Made by a program: the position numbers and the translations under genes
The notes under the pieces: model-generated
Databases searched by the model: none
Seen by the model: the letters and a program-made list of their open reading frames with translations, nothing else
What the model was told of the DNA's origin: nothing
Source: Cryobacterium sp. Y82
Lineage (GTDB): Bacteria > Actinomycetota > Actinomycetes > Actinomycetales > Microbacteriaceae
Assembly (NCBI RefSeq): GCF_002929495.1
Contig: NZ_PJJJ01000024.1
Location: 49,518-113,517, forward strand
Length of the DNA stretch: 64,000 nt
Reading direction: 5' to 3'
In this document: piece by piece, positions 1 through 9,176 of the stretch
Position numbering within the stretch: position 1 is the stretch's first letter
Layout of the letters: each line of letters starts with the position of its first letter

Positions 1-359
1 TCGGAGATGTCGCGAGCGCTCGCGAGTTCTACGTGAACCGTCTCGGCTTCGAGGCGACCGCAAACTTTGGTCCTTCCGCCCTGTTCGTCTCGGCCGGGGG
101 CTACCACCACCACATGGCCATGAATACCTGGGAGAGCTCGGGCAGCGGCAAGCGCCGCCTGGCGCTGGGTCTTGGGGAGATCAGCATCATCGTGCCCGGC
201 GCCGACGACATTGGCGCTCTCAACGAGCGGATGACCCACTACAAAGTCCCCACCAGTCACGACGGGCAGACCCTCGCGTTTGACGACCCGTGGGCCAACC
301 GCATCCGGGTGCGCGCCAGCGGTGCGGCATCCGCTTCGGACCCGGTCGCGACGCTCTAG
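1..359 (+). CDS. VOC/glyoxalase-fold protein, C-terminal part (5' end outside window)
   Basis: The reading frame is open from the first bases of the window (an ...ASAREFYVNRLGF stretch, typical of the first strand and helix of a VOC module), so the gene starts upstream. A GTG at 33 is internal to the conserved fold and is probably not the true start. The HHHMAMNTWES segment resembles the metal-ligand region of CatE/catechol-2,3-dioxygenase-like VOC proteins. It lies tail to tail with the TetR gene downstream. The substrate cannot be told from the fragment; isomerase, dioxygenase or resistance roles are all known in this fold. Confidence 0.8.
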   Translation, partial: GDVASAREFYVNRLGFEATANFGPSALFVSAGGYHHHMAMNTWESSGSGKRRLALGLGEISIIVPGADDIGALNERMTHYKVPTSHDGQTLAFDDPWANRIRVRASGAASASDPVATL

Positions 360-413
360 CACCGCGGGCAGCACCGCGGGCAGCACCGGGGACGCCGACG
401 TGCCTGCGACGAA

Positions 414-1133
414 TCAGCGTGCGGCGCGAGCGGCGCGACGGGTGAGCCCGTGCACGGTGGCCTGGTAGTCCTTGATGTTGAGCGGGCGGCCGGGCAGCTT
501 GGGCCGGGTCGCGTCGGCCACACGCAGGCCGTCGAGCACGATGGAGAGCTGCCGACGCCACTGGCCGGCATAGCCGGCGCCGAGGCCGCCCAGCGATCCG
601 ACCATAGTGACGAGCACAGCGAGGTCGACCGCGTCCACGTCCCGGCGCAGGGTTCCGTCCTTTTTCGCGCGGGCCACGAGACTTGCGATGAAGCCGTCGA
701 ACTCGGCGGCGGGTCGCGCCGACGGGTCCAGTTGGGCCATGCGGCGCAAAATCGGCGGCAGCGCCGGTTCAGCGACGAGCCATTCCGCAACCCGTTCGGT
801 GTAGATGACGAGCGCCTCCCACGGGTTGGGCGCCGCCTCGATCTCTCCGCGCACCGCGTGCAGTTCGGCGAGGGCGAGGTCGTAAAGCGCTCGCACAAGG
901 TCGTCTCTGGTCGGAAAGTTGCGGTACAGGGTCGCCACGCCAACCTCGGACTGACGCGCGATCTCCTCGAGTGAAGCATCGATACCGTGCTGCGCGAACT
1001 GGGCGCGAGCCGACACAATGAGGCGGTCACGGTTCAGCCGGGCGTCGCGACGACGAGGCGGCACGGGTGCAGACTTCTCGGGTGCAGACGGGGTTGGCAC
1101 GCCATCCTGAGGCTTTCGGGTCGGCGGGGTCAT
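414..1133 (-). CDS. TetR/AcrR-family transcriptional regulator
   Basis: This is a 239-residue protein when started at the ATG at 1131-1133. The frame is open much further upstream, but that extension lies antisense to kynA and has no family similarity. After a Pro/Arg-rich N-terminus there is a TetR helix-turn-helix at about residues 36-80 (SLEEIARQSEVGVATLYRNF), then an all-helical ligand-binding domain. It is divergent from the kynA operon, with about 96 bp between starts, so control of tryptophan catabolism is a reasonable inference. The ligand is unknown. Confidence 0.87.
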   Translation of the reverse strand: MTPPTRKPQDGVPTPSAPEKSAPVPPRRRDARLNRDRLIVSARAQFAQHGIDASLEEIARQSEVGVATLYRNFPTRDDLVRALYDLALAELHAVRGEIEAAPNPWEALVIYTERVAEWLVAEPALPPILRRMAQLDPSARPAAEFDGFIASLVARAKKDGTLRRDVDAVDLAVLVTMVGSLGGLGAGYAGQWRRQLSIVLDGLRVADATRPKLPGRPLNIKDYQATVHGLTRRAARAAR

Positions 1134-1229
1134 GAGCTCCAGTCTAGAACTTCGGCCGGCACGGTTCGCTTTAGTGTTGCGCCCATCGCTGCAACCTGCG
1201 CACAATTTGAACAAGCCGAACGGAACCCG

Positions 1230-2084
1230 ATGACTCTCAAGAACAACACTCGCGAATTCGACCCCAAGATTGTCACCGATTTTCGAGAAAAGATGAGCTA
1301 CGGGGCCTACCTCGACCTGCCCACGCTGCTCGATGCGCAGAAGCCGGTCAGCGTTCCGGAACACCACGATGAATTGCTCTTCATCATCCAGCATCAAACC
1401 ACAGAGCTCTGGCTCAAGCTTGTGCTCCACGAACTGCACGCGGCCATCGAGGCACTGCGTCAGGACCAGCTCGCGCCAGCCCTGAAGGGTATCGCCCGGG
1501 TCAAGCATATTCAGCGCACCCTCACCGAGCAGTGGTCGGTGCTCGCCACCCTGACGCCCACTGAATATGCCCAGTTTCGGCACTATCTCGGCAACTCCAG
1601 CGGGTTCCAGTCGTATCAATACCGCGCGGTCGAGTTCGTGCTCGGCAACAAGAACCGCCGCATGCTCACGGTTTTCGAAGCGGATGCCCCGGCCCACGCC
1701 CTGCTGACCGCAACACTCGAAGCGCCCAGCCTCTACGACGAGTTTCTGCGCTATTTGCACCGGGACGGCTTCCATATTCCGGCCGATGTACTCGAACGCG
1801 ACGTGACCGAGGCTTGGACATTTCGCCCAGAGCTCGTGCAAACTTTTCGCGGAATCTACGAGAATGCCAGCGAACACTGGGCCGCCTATGAGGCCTGCGA
1901 GGAACTCGTCGACCTCGAAGACAATTTTCAACTCTGGCGGTTTCGCCACCTCAAGACGGTGCAGCGCATCATCGGCACGAAGCAGGGCACCGGGGGGTCG
2001 AGCGGCGCGGCCTTTCTGCAAAAAGCTCTCGAACTCACCTTTTTCCCAGAGCTGTTCGCCGTACGCACGGAGATCGGCGCGTGA
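1230..2084 (+). CDS. kynA: tryptophan 2,3-dioxygenase
   Basis: This is a haem enzyme that oxidises L-tryptophan to N-formylkynurenine, the first step of the kynurenine pathway, in the cytoplasm. The 284-residue length fits bacterial TDOs. Visible family features are FIIQHQTTELWLKLVLHE near the N-terminus, WRFRH with His240 as the expected proximal haem ligand, and the C-terminal GTKQGTGGSSG loop that closes over substrate. The ATG at 1230 is chosen because the TDO fold begins just after it; upstream codons in frame have no similarity. It overlaps the next gene by 4 bp (GTGA), the first gene of a three-gene operon. Confidence 0.95.
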   Translation: MTLKNNTREFDPKIVTDFREKMSYGAYLDLPTLLDAQKPVSVPEHHDELLFIIQHQTTELWLKLVLHELHAAIEALRQDQLAPALKGIARVKHIQRTLTEQWSVLATLTPTEYAQFRHYLGNSSGFQSYQYRAVEFVLGNKNRRMLTVFEADAPAHALLTATLEAPSLYDEFLRYLHRDGFHIPADVLERDVTEAWTFRPELVQTFRGIYENASEHWAAYEACEELVDLEDNFQLWRFRHLKTVQRIIGTKQGTGGSSGAAFLQKALELTFFPELFAVRTEIGA

Positions 2085-2980
2085 CCACTCATTTTCTGGT
2101 CGGTCGAGGCTCGGTGTTGCCGGGCTTTCTCGACGCGCACGTGCACCTCGCCCTGATCGACGCAACTCTCTTGCCCGGTGGCGGAATCGCTCGGGCGTTC
2201 GACCTCGGCGGCTGGCTGCCGGACGGTCTCAACACTGCTATGCCCGATTTGGCATGCGCACACCAGTTCATCACTGCTTTCGGCGGCTACCCTCTGCGTG
2301 CCGGGTGGGCCGAGCCCGGCTGGAGCTGTGCGGTCGCCTCAGCAGCGGACGCCGCCATCGCGGTCGATCTGCAGGCGGCAGCCGGGGCATCCGTTCTAAA
2401 AATCACCCTGAACTCACTGGCCGGGCCGGTGCTCGGCACCGAGGCTCTGGCCGCGGTCGTCGGCCGGGCACACGAGTTGAAGCTGCCGGTCGTCGCACAC
2501 GCCGAGGGTGCGGGACAGGCCGATCGCGCGTTTGTGGCCGGAGCGGATGCCTTCGCCCACACCCCTTTTTCGGAGTGCCTCCCCGACGATCTCGTGACCG
2601 CGATGGCCGCACGCATGACCTGGATCAGCACGCTGGACATTCACGGTTGGGGTCGCCCCACCCCCGCATTTGAGATTGCGAGCGACAATCTGCGTCGGTT
2701 CCATGCGGCCGGCGGCCGGGTGCTCTACGGTACCGATCTCGGCAACGGGCCACTCCCACTCGGTTTGAACTCCCGTGAGATCACGGCGCTGCTTGGCGCC
2801 GGACTGTCCCCCGACGACGTCCTGACCGCGCTCTGCTCGCCGGCACCGCTCGGCCTGACCCTGGCCGACACTCGGGTCACATTTATTCCGGGCGAACGAC
2901 CACGTAACCCCGAAGACTTCGCCGACTGGCTCGTCACCGCTCGCGCCCTCACCCGTTTTGAACTGGAGGTTCTCGCATGA
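2081..2980 (+). CDS. metal-dependent amidohydrolase, candidate N-formylkynurenine hydrolase
   Basis: This is a 299-residue amidohydrolase-superfamily protein. Expected metal-site residues are present in order: GFLDAHVHL (His20, His22), VLKITLN (Lys107, possible carboxylated bridge), VVAHAEG (His140), AFAHTPF (His160) and YGTDLGNG (Asp219). It is translationally coupled on both sides: GTG start inside the kynA stop, and stop inside the kynU start (ATGA). No KynB-type formamidase or arylformamidase is present in the operon, so this enzyme occupies the step N-formylkynurenine to kynurenine plus formate. The family and coupling are seen; the substrate is inferred. Alternatives are another amide or lactam hydrolase of tryptophan breakdown. 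Confidence 0.8.
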   Translation: MTTHFLVGRGSVLPGFLDAHVHLALIDATLLPGGGIARAFDLGGWLPDGLNTAMPDLACAHQFITAFGGYPLRAGWAEPGWSCAVASAADAAIAVDLQAAAGASVLKITLNSLAGPVLGTEALAAVVGRAHELKLPVVAHAEGAGQADRAFVAGADAFAHTPFSECLPDDLVTAMAARMTWISTLDIHGWGRPTPAFEIASDNLRRFHAAGGRVLYGTDLGNGPLPLGLNSREITALLGAGLSPDDVLTALCSPAPLGLTLADTRVTFIPGERPRNPEDFADWLVTARALTRFELEVLA

Positions 2981-4305
2981 CACCCACTATGAACGGTGCG
3001 AATAGCCTCGATGTCCCCCTCGCTTTTGCCCGGCGGATGGACCGCATTGACGGTCTGGCGCACTTTCGCGCCAGGTTTCTGGGAACCGACGCCGACGCCG
3101 CCAACCCACGCGCCTACCTCGACGGCAACTCGCTCGGACGCCCGCTGCGGGCCAGCGCCGAACGCATCGCCGACTTTCTGCAACACGACTGGGGCACCCG
3201 GCTCATTCGCGGCTGGGACGAGCAGTGGATGGAACTGCCCTTGCAGATCGGTGACGACCTCGGCCTGGCCTGCCTCGGCGCCGAGCCCGGGCAGGTTTTC
3301 GTCGGTGACTCGACCACCGTGTTGCTCTACAAACTGGCCAGGGCCGCCGTGGATTCACGGCCGCGACGCACCGAGATCGTGCTCGACAGTGACAACTTTC
3401 CCACCGACCGCTACGTTTTGGAAGGCATCGCGCGCGAGCGCGGCCTGACACTCCGGTGGATCGATTCCGATACCGAGGGCGGGGTCACCGCCGAACAGGT
3501 ACGCAGCGTCGTCGGCCCGCAGACCTCGCTCGTGCTGCTCAGCCACGTGGCCTACCGCTCCGGCTACCTCGCCGACATGCAGGCCATCACGGCCGTCGCG
3601 CACGAGCATGATGCCCTCGTGCTCTGGGATCTGAGCCACTCGGTCGGGTCTGTTCCAATCGAACTCGACCGCTGCGACGTGGATCTCGCGGTCGGCTGCT
3701 CCTACAAATACCTGAGCGGGGGCCCGGGGGCTCCGGCCTTCGGGTATGTGAAAAGCGACCTGCAGTCCGTGCTGACCCAGCCGATTCAGGGGTGGATGGG
3801 TTCTCAAGCCATCTTCGAGATGGGGCCGGGGTACCGGCCGGCCACCGGCATCCGTCGATTCATGAGCGGCACGCCTGCCGTGCTGGGTATGCTCGCCATG
3901 CAGGACACCATCGCCATGCTGGGCGAAGCCACGATCGGGGCGGTACGAGCCAAGTCGGTCGCGCTGACCGAGTTCGCGATCACGCTTGTTGATGACTGGC
4001 TTGCGCCGATGGGGGTCACCGTTGCCTCGCCGCGCGAGCAGACCCACCGCGGCGGGCACGTGACCATCAACCATCCGCTTATGCGCGAGGTCACGAAGAT
4101 TCTGTGGGACAACGATGTGATCCCGGATTTTCGGGCACCCAACGGGCTGCGGCTCGGCCTCGCCCCGTTCAGCACGAGTTTCGTGGAGACCTACGACGGG
4201 GTGGCCGCCGTGCGCGACGTATTGCGCGGCATTTTGCTCGGCCAGAGCGGCGTAGCAGAGTCGGCCCACACCGAGGCGGGCCAGCGCGGTCGACCCGGCC
4301 TATAG
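2977..4305 (+). CDS. kynU: kynureninase
   Basis: This is a PLP enzyme (442 residues, slightly longer than the usual 400-420) that cleaves kynurenine to anthranilate and alanine. The PLP-binding lysine is Lys244 in CSYKYLSGGPGAP, and the conserved DGNSLGRP motif lies near the N-terminus. WDLSHSVGSVP carries the Asp that contacts the pyridine nitrogen. The start ATG overlaps the amidohydrolase stop, with a good ribosome site (CTGGAGGT) upstream. The last 20 residues are a variable tail. Anthranilate would be the end product, since no anthranilate-degrading genes follow. Confidence 0.95.
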   Translation: MTPTMNGANSLDVPLAFARRMDRIDGLAHFRARFLGTDADAANPRAYLDGNSLGRPLRASAERIADFLQHDWGTRLIRGWDEQWMELPLQIGDDLGLACLGAEPGQVFVGDSTTVLLYKLARAAVDSRPRRTEIVLDSDNFPTDRYVLEGIARERGLTLRWIDSDTEGGVTAEQVRSVVGPQTSLVLLSHVAYRSGYLADMQAITAVAHEHDALVLWDLSHSVGSVPIELDRCDVDLAVGCSYKYLSGGPGAPAFGYVKSDLQSVLTQPIQGWMGSQAIFEMGPGYRPATGIRRFMSGTPAVLGMLAMQDTIAMLGEATIGAVRAKSVALTEFAITLVDDWLAPMGVTVASPREQTHRGGHVTINHPLMREVTKILWDNDVIPDFRAPNGLRLGLAPFSTSFVETYDGVAAVRDVLRGILLGQSGVAESAHTEAGQRGRPGL

Positions 4306-4358
4306 AATTATAGGGATTTGCCACGACTATAAGCCCCAGACTGTATGCGGAGTGCCCT

Positions 4359-4642
4359 GTGCCAACGATCGTCGTCGAAGTAATGCCCAAGGCCGAGTTG
4401 CTTGACCCCCAGGGCAAGGCCGTCGCCGGCGCCCTCGGTCGCCTCGGTCAGACCCAGTCAGCGCTGGCAAACGTCACCGGCGTGCGCGTCGGCAAGCGCT
4501 TCGAGATTTCCATCGAAGGTGAAGCGGATGCCGACGCTTTAGCCGCCGTGCGCGAGCTCGCCGACACGGTGCTGTCCAACTCCGTGATCGAAGATGTCGT
4601 CGGCATCCACGTGCAGGACGCCCCCTCGTCAGCGGTCGCCTG

Positions 4643-4643
<1 letters not shown>
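4359..4643 (+). CDS. purS: phosphoribosylformylglycinamidine synthase subunit PurS
   Basis: This is a small 94-residue subunit of the three-part FGAM synthase (PurS-PurQ-PurL) of purine synthesis. It carries the typical PurS pattern: an N-terminal strand with [17 protein letters not shown], then [10 protein letters not shown] and [13 protein letters not shown]. The start is GTG. Its stop overlaps the purQ ATG (TGATG), so the two are translated together. The large subunit purL is unlinked, about 18 kb downstream in this window on the same strand. Confidence 0.95.
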
Positions 4644-5341
<698 letters not shown>

Positions 5342-5344
5342 CCC

Positions 5345-6634
5345 ATGCCGGGCCCCTCCGCGCAACCCCCCACCCGTGTGCGTCGAGCTCGCACCGGCGT
5401 GGGGGTGCTGTTCTTCACCAATGGGGCTCTCTTCTCCAACCTCTTGCCGCGATACCCCGAGATCAAAGCCGACCTCGAACTCACCAACGCGGCGTTTGGC
5501 TTCGCTGTCGCCGCGTTCCCCCTCGGGGCGCTCATCGCTGGGTTGACGGCCGGAGTACTGGTTCGCCGCTTCCGCTCGTCTCGAGTGGCGATCGTGGCCA
5601 CCGCACTGACGGCCACCGGAATACTTCTGGCCGGAGTTGCCCCCGTCTGGGTTGCTCTCGCCGCCGGCCTCTTTCTCGCCGGAGCGATGGATTCGATCAC
5701 CGACGTCGCGCAGAACTCGCACGGCTTACGAGTGCAGCGGCTCTACCAACGATCGATCCTGAACTCCTTCCACGCGGTGTGGAGTGTTGGAGCGGTGTGC
5801 GGTGGCATCCTCGGCGCGGTGGCGGCGCAACTGGCAATCCCGCTGTCCGCTCACCTCACCGCCTCAGCCGTTCTGTTCAGTCTCATGGCGCTCGTTGCCT
5901 ACCGATTGCTCCTGGATGGTCCGGAACCTTCCGAGGTCACCCCGTTTCTGGCTCCGGAAAACAGCCGACCGAAAGCAGCCGGGCTCACGCTGGGATCGTT
6001 GGTTAAATACGCGGTCCTCGCCGCGCTGGTCATGATCGCGGCATCGGGCGCTGTCGTGGAAGATGCGGGAAGCTCCTGGTCTGCGATCTACCTGTCGAAT
6101 TCCCTCGGCGCATCGGCATTCGTCGCGGGTCTCGGCTTCATCGCCCTGCAGGGGATGCAGTTTGTCGGGCGGATTTTCGGGGACCGACTGGTGGATCGCT
6201 TCGGCCAGCGCGCCGTGGCTCGCACCGGCGGCGTGATCGTCTTTGTCGGAATGGGCGTTGCCCTGATCTTCCCGACAATCGTCGGAACGGTGATCGGATT
6301 AGGCCTGGCCGGGCTTGGCGTAGCAACGCTCATCCCGGCAGCGATGCATGCCGCCAATGAACTCCCAGGGTTCAAGCCCGGCACGGGCCTCACGATCGTG
6401 AGTTGGCTCCTGCGGGTGGGGTTTCTCCTGTCGCCGCCGCTCGTCGGTGCGATAGCAGATGCCTCGTCCCTCCGATTCGGCCTGCTCATTGTTCCGGCGG
6501 CGGGGCTGCTCGTGGTGCTGTTCTCTCCAGTGCTGGCCAAGGTCGTCCAACAGCCCCGCTCGACTCGTGCGCCTGACCCTGACCAACACCCGGCCGCGGA
6601 TGACCTAAAAGATCAGGCTCATCCTCGGGCGTAG
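5345..6634 (+). CDS. MFS transporter
   Basis: This is a 429-residue major facilitator with about 12 hydrophobic segments. The first half contains the loop GVLVRRFRSSRVA between helices 2 and 3 (the MFS A-motif region), and the second half repeats it at FGDRLVDRFGQRAV. The N-terminus is short and basic and the C-terminus is hydrophilic. It follows purQ by 3 bp. It looks closest to the YbjJ/fucose-permease-like group, but the substrate cannot be read from sequence. Export of a purine-related compound is only a guess from position. Confidence 0.85.
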   Translation: MPGPSAQPPTRVRRARTGVGVLFFTNGALFSNLLPRYPEIKADLELTNAAFGFAVAAFPLGALIAGLTAGVLVRRFRSSRVAIVATALTATGILLAGVAPVWVALAAGLFLAGAMDSITDVAQNSHGLRVQRLYQRSILNSFHAVWSVGAVCGGILGAVAAQLAIPLSAHLTASAVLFSLMALVAYRLLLDGPEPSEVTPFLAPENSRPKAAGLTLGSLVKYAVLAALVMIAASGAVVEDAGSSWSAIYLSNSLGASAFVAGLGFIALQGMQFVGRIFGDRLVDRFGQRAVARTGGVIVFVGMGVALIFPTIVGTVIGLGLAGLGVATLIPAAMHAANELPGFKPGTGLTIVSWLLRVGFLLSPPLVGAIADASSLRFGLLIVPAAGLLVVLFSPVLAKVVQQPRSTRAPDPDQHPAADDLKDQAHPRA

Positions 6635-6671
6635 CTTTCGCCTACCGTCTACCAACTTCTGGAGTATTTTC

Positions 6672-7133
6672 GTGTCTCCCCGCTCGTTGTACCGCTTCGT
6701 GTCCATTGCCGAGGCGATCACCTGGTCGCTGCTGATCATCGGCATGCTACTGAAATACGTCGTACGGGCCGGCGAGTGGGGAGTGCAGATCGGCGGGTTC
6801 CTGCACGGTCTCGTCTTCATCGCCTACGCCATGACGGCCGTCTTCATTGGTGTCAACCAGCATTGGAAAGCCCGGCTGATCGCCCTGGCCTGCCTCACGG
6901 CGATCATTCCGTTCGCGACGATTGCCTTCGACCGGGCCCTCGAACGCCGCGGGGCCCTCGACGGCGGCTGGCGTTCCACGCGCACAAGCGATCTACGCGA
7001 CCACACCCGGCTCAGCGCCCTGCTGCGCTGGATGCTGGCCCGACCGGTCCTGCTCGCCAGCATCATGGGTATCGCGCTGGTGTCGATTATGGCGACTCTG
7101 CTCACGATCGGTCCACCCGGCGCCGGCAGCTAG
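6672..7133 (+). CDS. DUF3817 integral membrane protein
   Basis: This is a 153-residue protein with a GTG start. It matches the actinobacterial DUF3817 pattern: an RFVSIAEAITWSLLIIGMLL helix at the N-terminus, VQIGGFLHGLVFIAYA in the second helix, then two more membrane segments and a basic loop. It is encoded 37 bp after the MFS gene on the same strand and is followed by a hairpin that probably ends the purS-purQ transcript. The function of the family is unknown to me. Confidence 0.82.
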   Translation: MSPRSLYRFVSIAEAITWSLLIIGMLLKYVVRAGEWGVQIGGFLHGLVFIAYAMTAVFIGVNQHWKARLIALACLTAIIPFATIAFDRALERRGALDGGWRSTRTSDLRDHTRLSALLRWMLARPVLLASIMGIALVSIMATLLTIGPPGAGS

Positions 7134-7146
7134 CGCCATTATTGGT

Positions 7147-7170
7147 CACCGCACCGGTAACCGGTCGGTG
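7147..7170 (+). terminator. hairpin after the DUF3817 gene
   Basis: The arms CACCG-C-ACCGGT and ACCGGT-CGGTG flank a single A, giving an 11-bp GC-rich stem with one bulge. It lies 13 bp past the stop of the upstream gene and before the stop of the convergent dehydrogenase gene. There is no U-tract, which is common in actinobacterial terminators. Confidence 0.5.
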
Positions 7171-7230
7171 CCCCCACGATGACTGGCGCGTCCACCAGTA
7201 GCTGGCGCGGTGAAGAACGACCGGGGTGAC

Positions 7231-8433
7231 TCAGCCGAGCGTCGCGGGTGGCTGCGGGGTGATGCCGACACGGGGGTGCCGCGCGATGGCGGCCAACGCG
7301 AGCGCAGCATCCGCTTTCTCGAGGGGGAACGTCGTTCCGACGAGGGCCGAGAACGGATGCCGGTGCCACGCTCCGCTGAGATAGGTCACGGCTTGCTGCA
7401 GGTCGCCCGGTGTGTAGTTGTGCACGCCGCGCACGGTGATCAGGCGGCGCACGATCGACTCCGGGTCGAGCAGCACCGGCGCCCCGGGTGAGACGCTGCC
7501 GACCAGCACGACCACGCCGCCGGTACCGATCAGGTCTATCACCGTTTGCACGGCTGACCGCGCGCCGCTCAGTTCGAGTGCGATCGTCGGCTCGGCAGCA
7601 CCCGCATCCTGTAGTGCGGCGAGAACGCTCGCAACCCCGGTCGGCGATTCGCGCGGCGCCTCAGGGTCCGCGACCGCTGCGGCCCCGAACGCGAGCGCGA
7701 GCTGCCGGCGGGCGGCGTCCGGGTCGCTGACGACCACGACGGCGCCGGCGTCCGTGGCCATCGCGCAGGCCGTAACGCCGAGCATTCCCGCGCCGGTCAC
7801 CAACACGGTGGCTCCGGCCAGCGGCACGAGAGCGGATGCCGCCAGAAGCGCCGCGACAACCGTGGCGGTCGCGCAGGAAGCCGGGGCCAGGACCGTGGCG
7901 GGAACCTGCTCGTCGACGACGACGACCGCGGTCCCGGCGCGCACCTGCACGTGGGTGGCGAAACCTCCACTGAGTTCCCAGCCGCGCTGCATCTGTTCGT
8001 GGCCGTATTTGACCACCTCGAGGCACTCCTGGGGCAGGCCACGACGGCAGCGCGGGCAGGTTCCGCAACTTACGGCGACAGACCAGACCACTCGTTGCCC
8101 GACCCGCAGGGGCATTCCATTTGCTGCATATGATCGTTCGGTGACGGCGACGATGCGGCCGATCTGCTCGTGCCCGAGCACGAGCGGTTTGGCAGACGAA
8201 CGGTGACCGAGCACTGTGTGTACGTCGGAGCCGCAAACCGTGGCCAATTCAACTTCGACCAGCACGTCACCGGGTCGCAGCAGCACGCCGGGTACCGCCA
8301 CGCATGCGAGCGGCTGGCCAACCCCCGACCAGACCATGGCCTCTGCGGCGCGCGGCAACACCACCTCACGTCCGACTCCGCGGGTGAGGGCTGGCAGCGT
8401 CAGGTGTTCAGCAACTGAATCGTGTTCGGGCAT
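7231..8433 (-). CDS. zinc-dependent alcohol dehydrogenase, phosphonate-catabolism-associated type
   Basis: This is a 400-residue medium-chain dehydrogenase. The catalytic zinc ligands are visible as CGSDVHT and GHEQ; the structural zinc site is CGTCPRCRRGLPQEC (four Cys). The Rossmann motif is VTGAGMLGVTACAMA. It resembles the subfamily I recall as TIGR03366 (putative phosphonate catabolism associated alcohol dehydrogenase). It starts 2 bp after the stop of the phosphonatase-like HAD gene and is last in the cassette. An alcohol or aldehyde from an alkylphosphonate is the likely substrate; this is inferred from neighbours. Confidence 0.85.
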   Translation of the reverse strand: MPEHDSVAEHLTLPALTRGVGREVVLPRAAEAMVWSGVGQPLACVAVPGVLLRPGDVLVEVELATVCGSDVHTVLGHRSSAKPLVLGHEQIGRIVAVTERSYAANGMPLRVGQRVVWSVAVSCGTCPRCRRGLPQECLEVVKYGHEQMQRGWELSGGFATHVQVRAGTAVVVVDEQVPATVLAPASCATATVVAALLAASALVPLAGATVLVTGAGMLGVTACAMATDAGAVVVVSDPDAARRQLALAFGAAAVADPEAPRESPTGVASVLAALQDAGAAEPTIALELSGARSAVQTVIDLIGTGGVVVLVGSVSPGAPVLLDPESIVRRLITVRGVHNYTPGDLQQAVTYLSGAWHRHPFSALVGTTFPLEKADAALALAAIARHPRVGITPQPPATLG

Positions 8434-8435
8434 GG

Positions 8436-9176
8436 CTACTCGATCGTCTCCTCACGCAGGCCGAGCAGTTCGGCGAGGTCGGCGACGCTCGCGATGACGA
8501 CGTCGGCCCCGGCTTCTTCGAGGGTGTCGCTGTCGTGTGTGCCGGTCAGCACTCCCACGATCAGGCCGGCGCCAGCGTTCAGGCCTGAGCGCATGTCGCT
8601 CGCGGTGTCGCCGACGACAACCATGGCTGCAACACTCGACGCCCCGGTACGCAGTAGCGCGGTGAGCGGCAGGTCGGGGTAGGGGCGGCCACGGCCGGCT
8701 TCGGCCGGGCAGAGGCTGACGTCGATGAGGTCGTTCCATCCGAGTGAGTCGATGAGCGTGTCCTGCGTCGCTCGGGAGAATCCGGTCACCAGCGCCACTT
8801 TCACACCGGAGTCCCGCAGTTCCTGGAACAGGTCGGCCGCGCCCGCGATCGCCGTCACCCCGACCTGTTCGACGAGTTCACCGTAGGCGGCTTCGAACTC
8901 GGCCGTCGCGGCGACGGCCGCTTCTTCGGAGTCGGTCAGTTCGCGAAAGACGTCAAGTTTGGACTGCCCCATGGTCTCGCGCACGAAATCGATGGCTTCG
9001 GCGACCTCATCGGCGGTGTCCGCCAATTCGCAACGCTCGGCGGCGAGCACGAACGCCCGCTCGACCAGTCCGTCGTCGGTCACGGTGGTGCCGGCCATGT
9101 CGAAGACTACGAGCTCAACGTCAACGTCTTCGGTGTCAAAATCGTCGAGATCGAGGGAAAGTGGTGCAGTGCTCAT
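8436..9176 (-). CDS. phosphonatase-like HAD hydrolase
   Basis: This is a 246-residue HAD-superfamily hydrolase. The nucleophile motif VVFDMAGTTVTDDG (Asp26) resembles the DWAGTT of phosphonoacetaldehyde hydrolase PhnX. The cap segment ETMGQSKLDVFREL carries Lys73 where PhnX has its Schiff-base lysine (MGxxK). Motif III is GRGRPYPDL and motif IV VVGDTASDM. It fits the family I recall as TIGR03351 (phosphonatase-like). An unusual acidic stretch (LDLDDFDTEDVDVE) precedes the fold. The start ATG overlaps the stop of the FAD oxidoreductase gene (ATGA). C-P cleavage of phosphonoacetaldehyde or a homologue is likely, not proven. Confidence 0.87.
   Translation of the reverse strand: MSTAPLSLDLDDFDTEDVDVELVVFDMAGTTVTDDGLVERAFVLAAERCELADTADEVAEAIDFVRETMGQSKLDVFRELTDSEEAAVAATAEFEAAYGELVEQVGVTAIAGAADLFQELRDSGVKVALVTGFSRATQDTLIDSLGWNDLIDVSLCPAEAGRGRPYPDLPLTALLRTGASSVAAMVVVGDTASDMRSGLNAGAGLIVGVLTGTHDSDTLEEAGADVVIASVADLAELLGLREETIE

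Noticed and set aside
1..413. Complete VOC gene starting at the GTG at 33
   Set aside because: Frame is open upstream and conserved VOC residues precede the GTG, so the gene is cut by the window edge.
1134..2165. Long N-terminal extension of the TetR gene
   Set aside because: It lies antisense to kynA and has no TetR-like sequence; the ATG at 1131-1133 is the sensible start.
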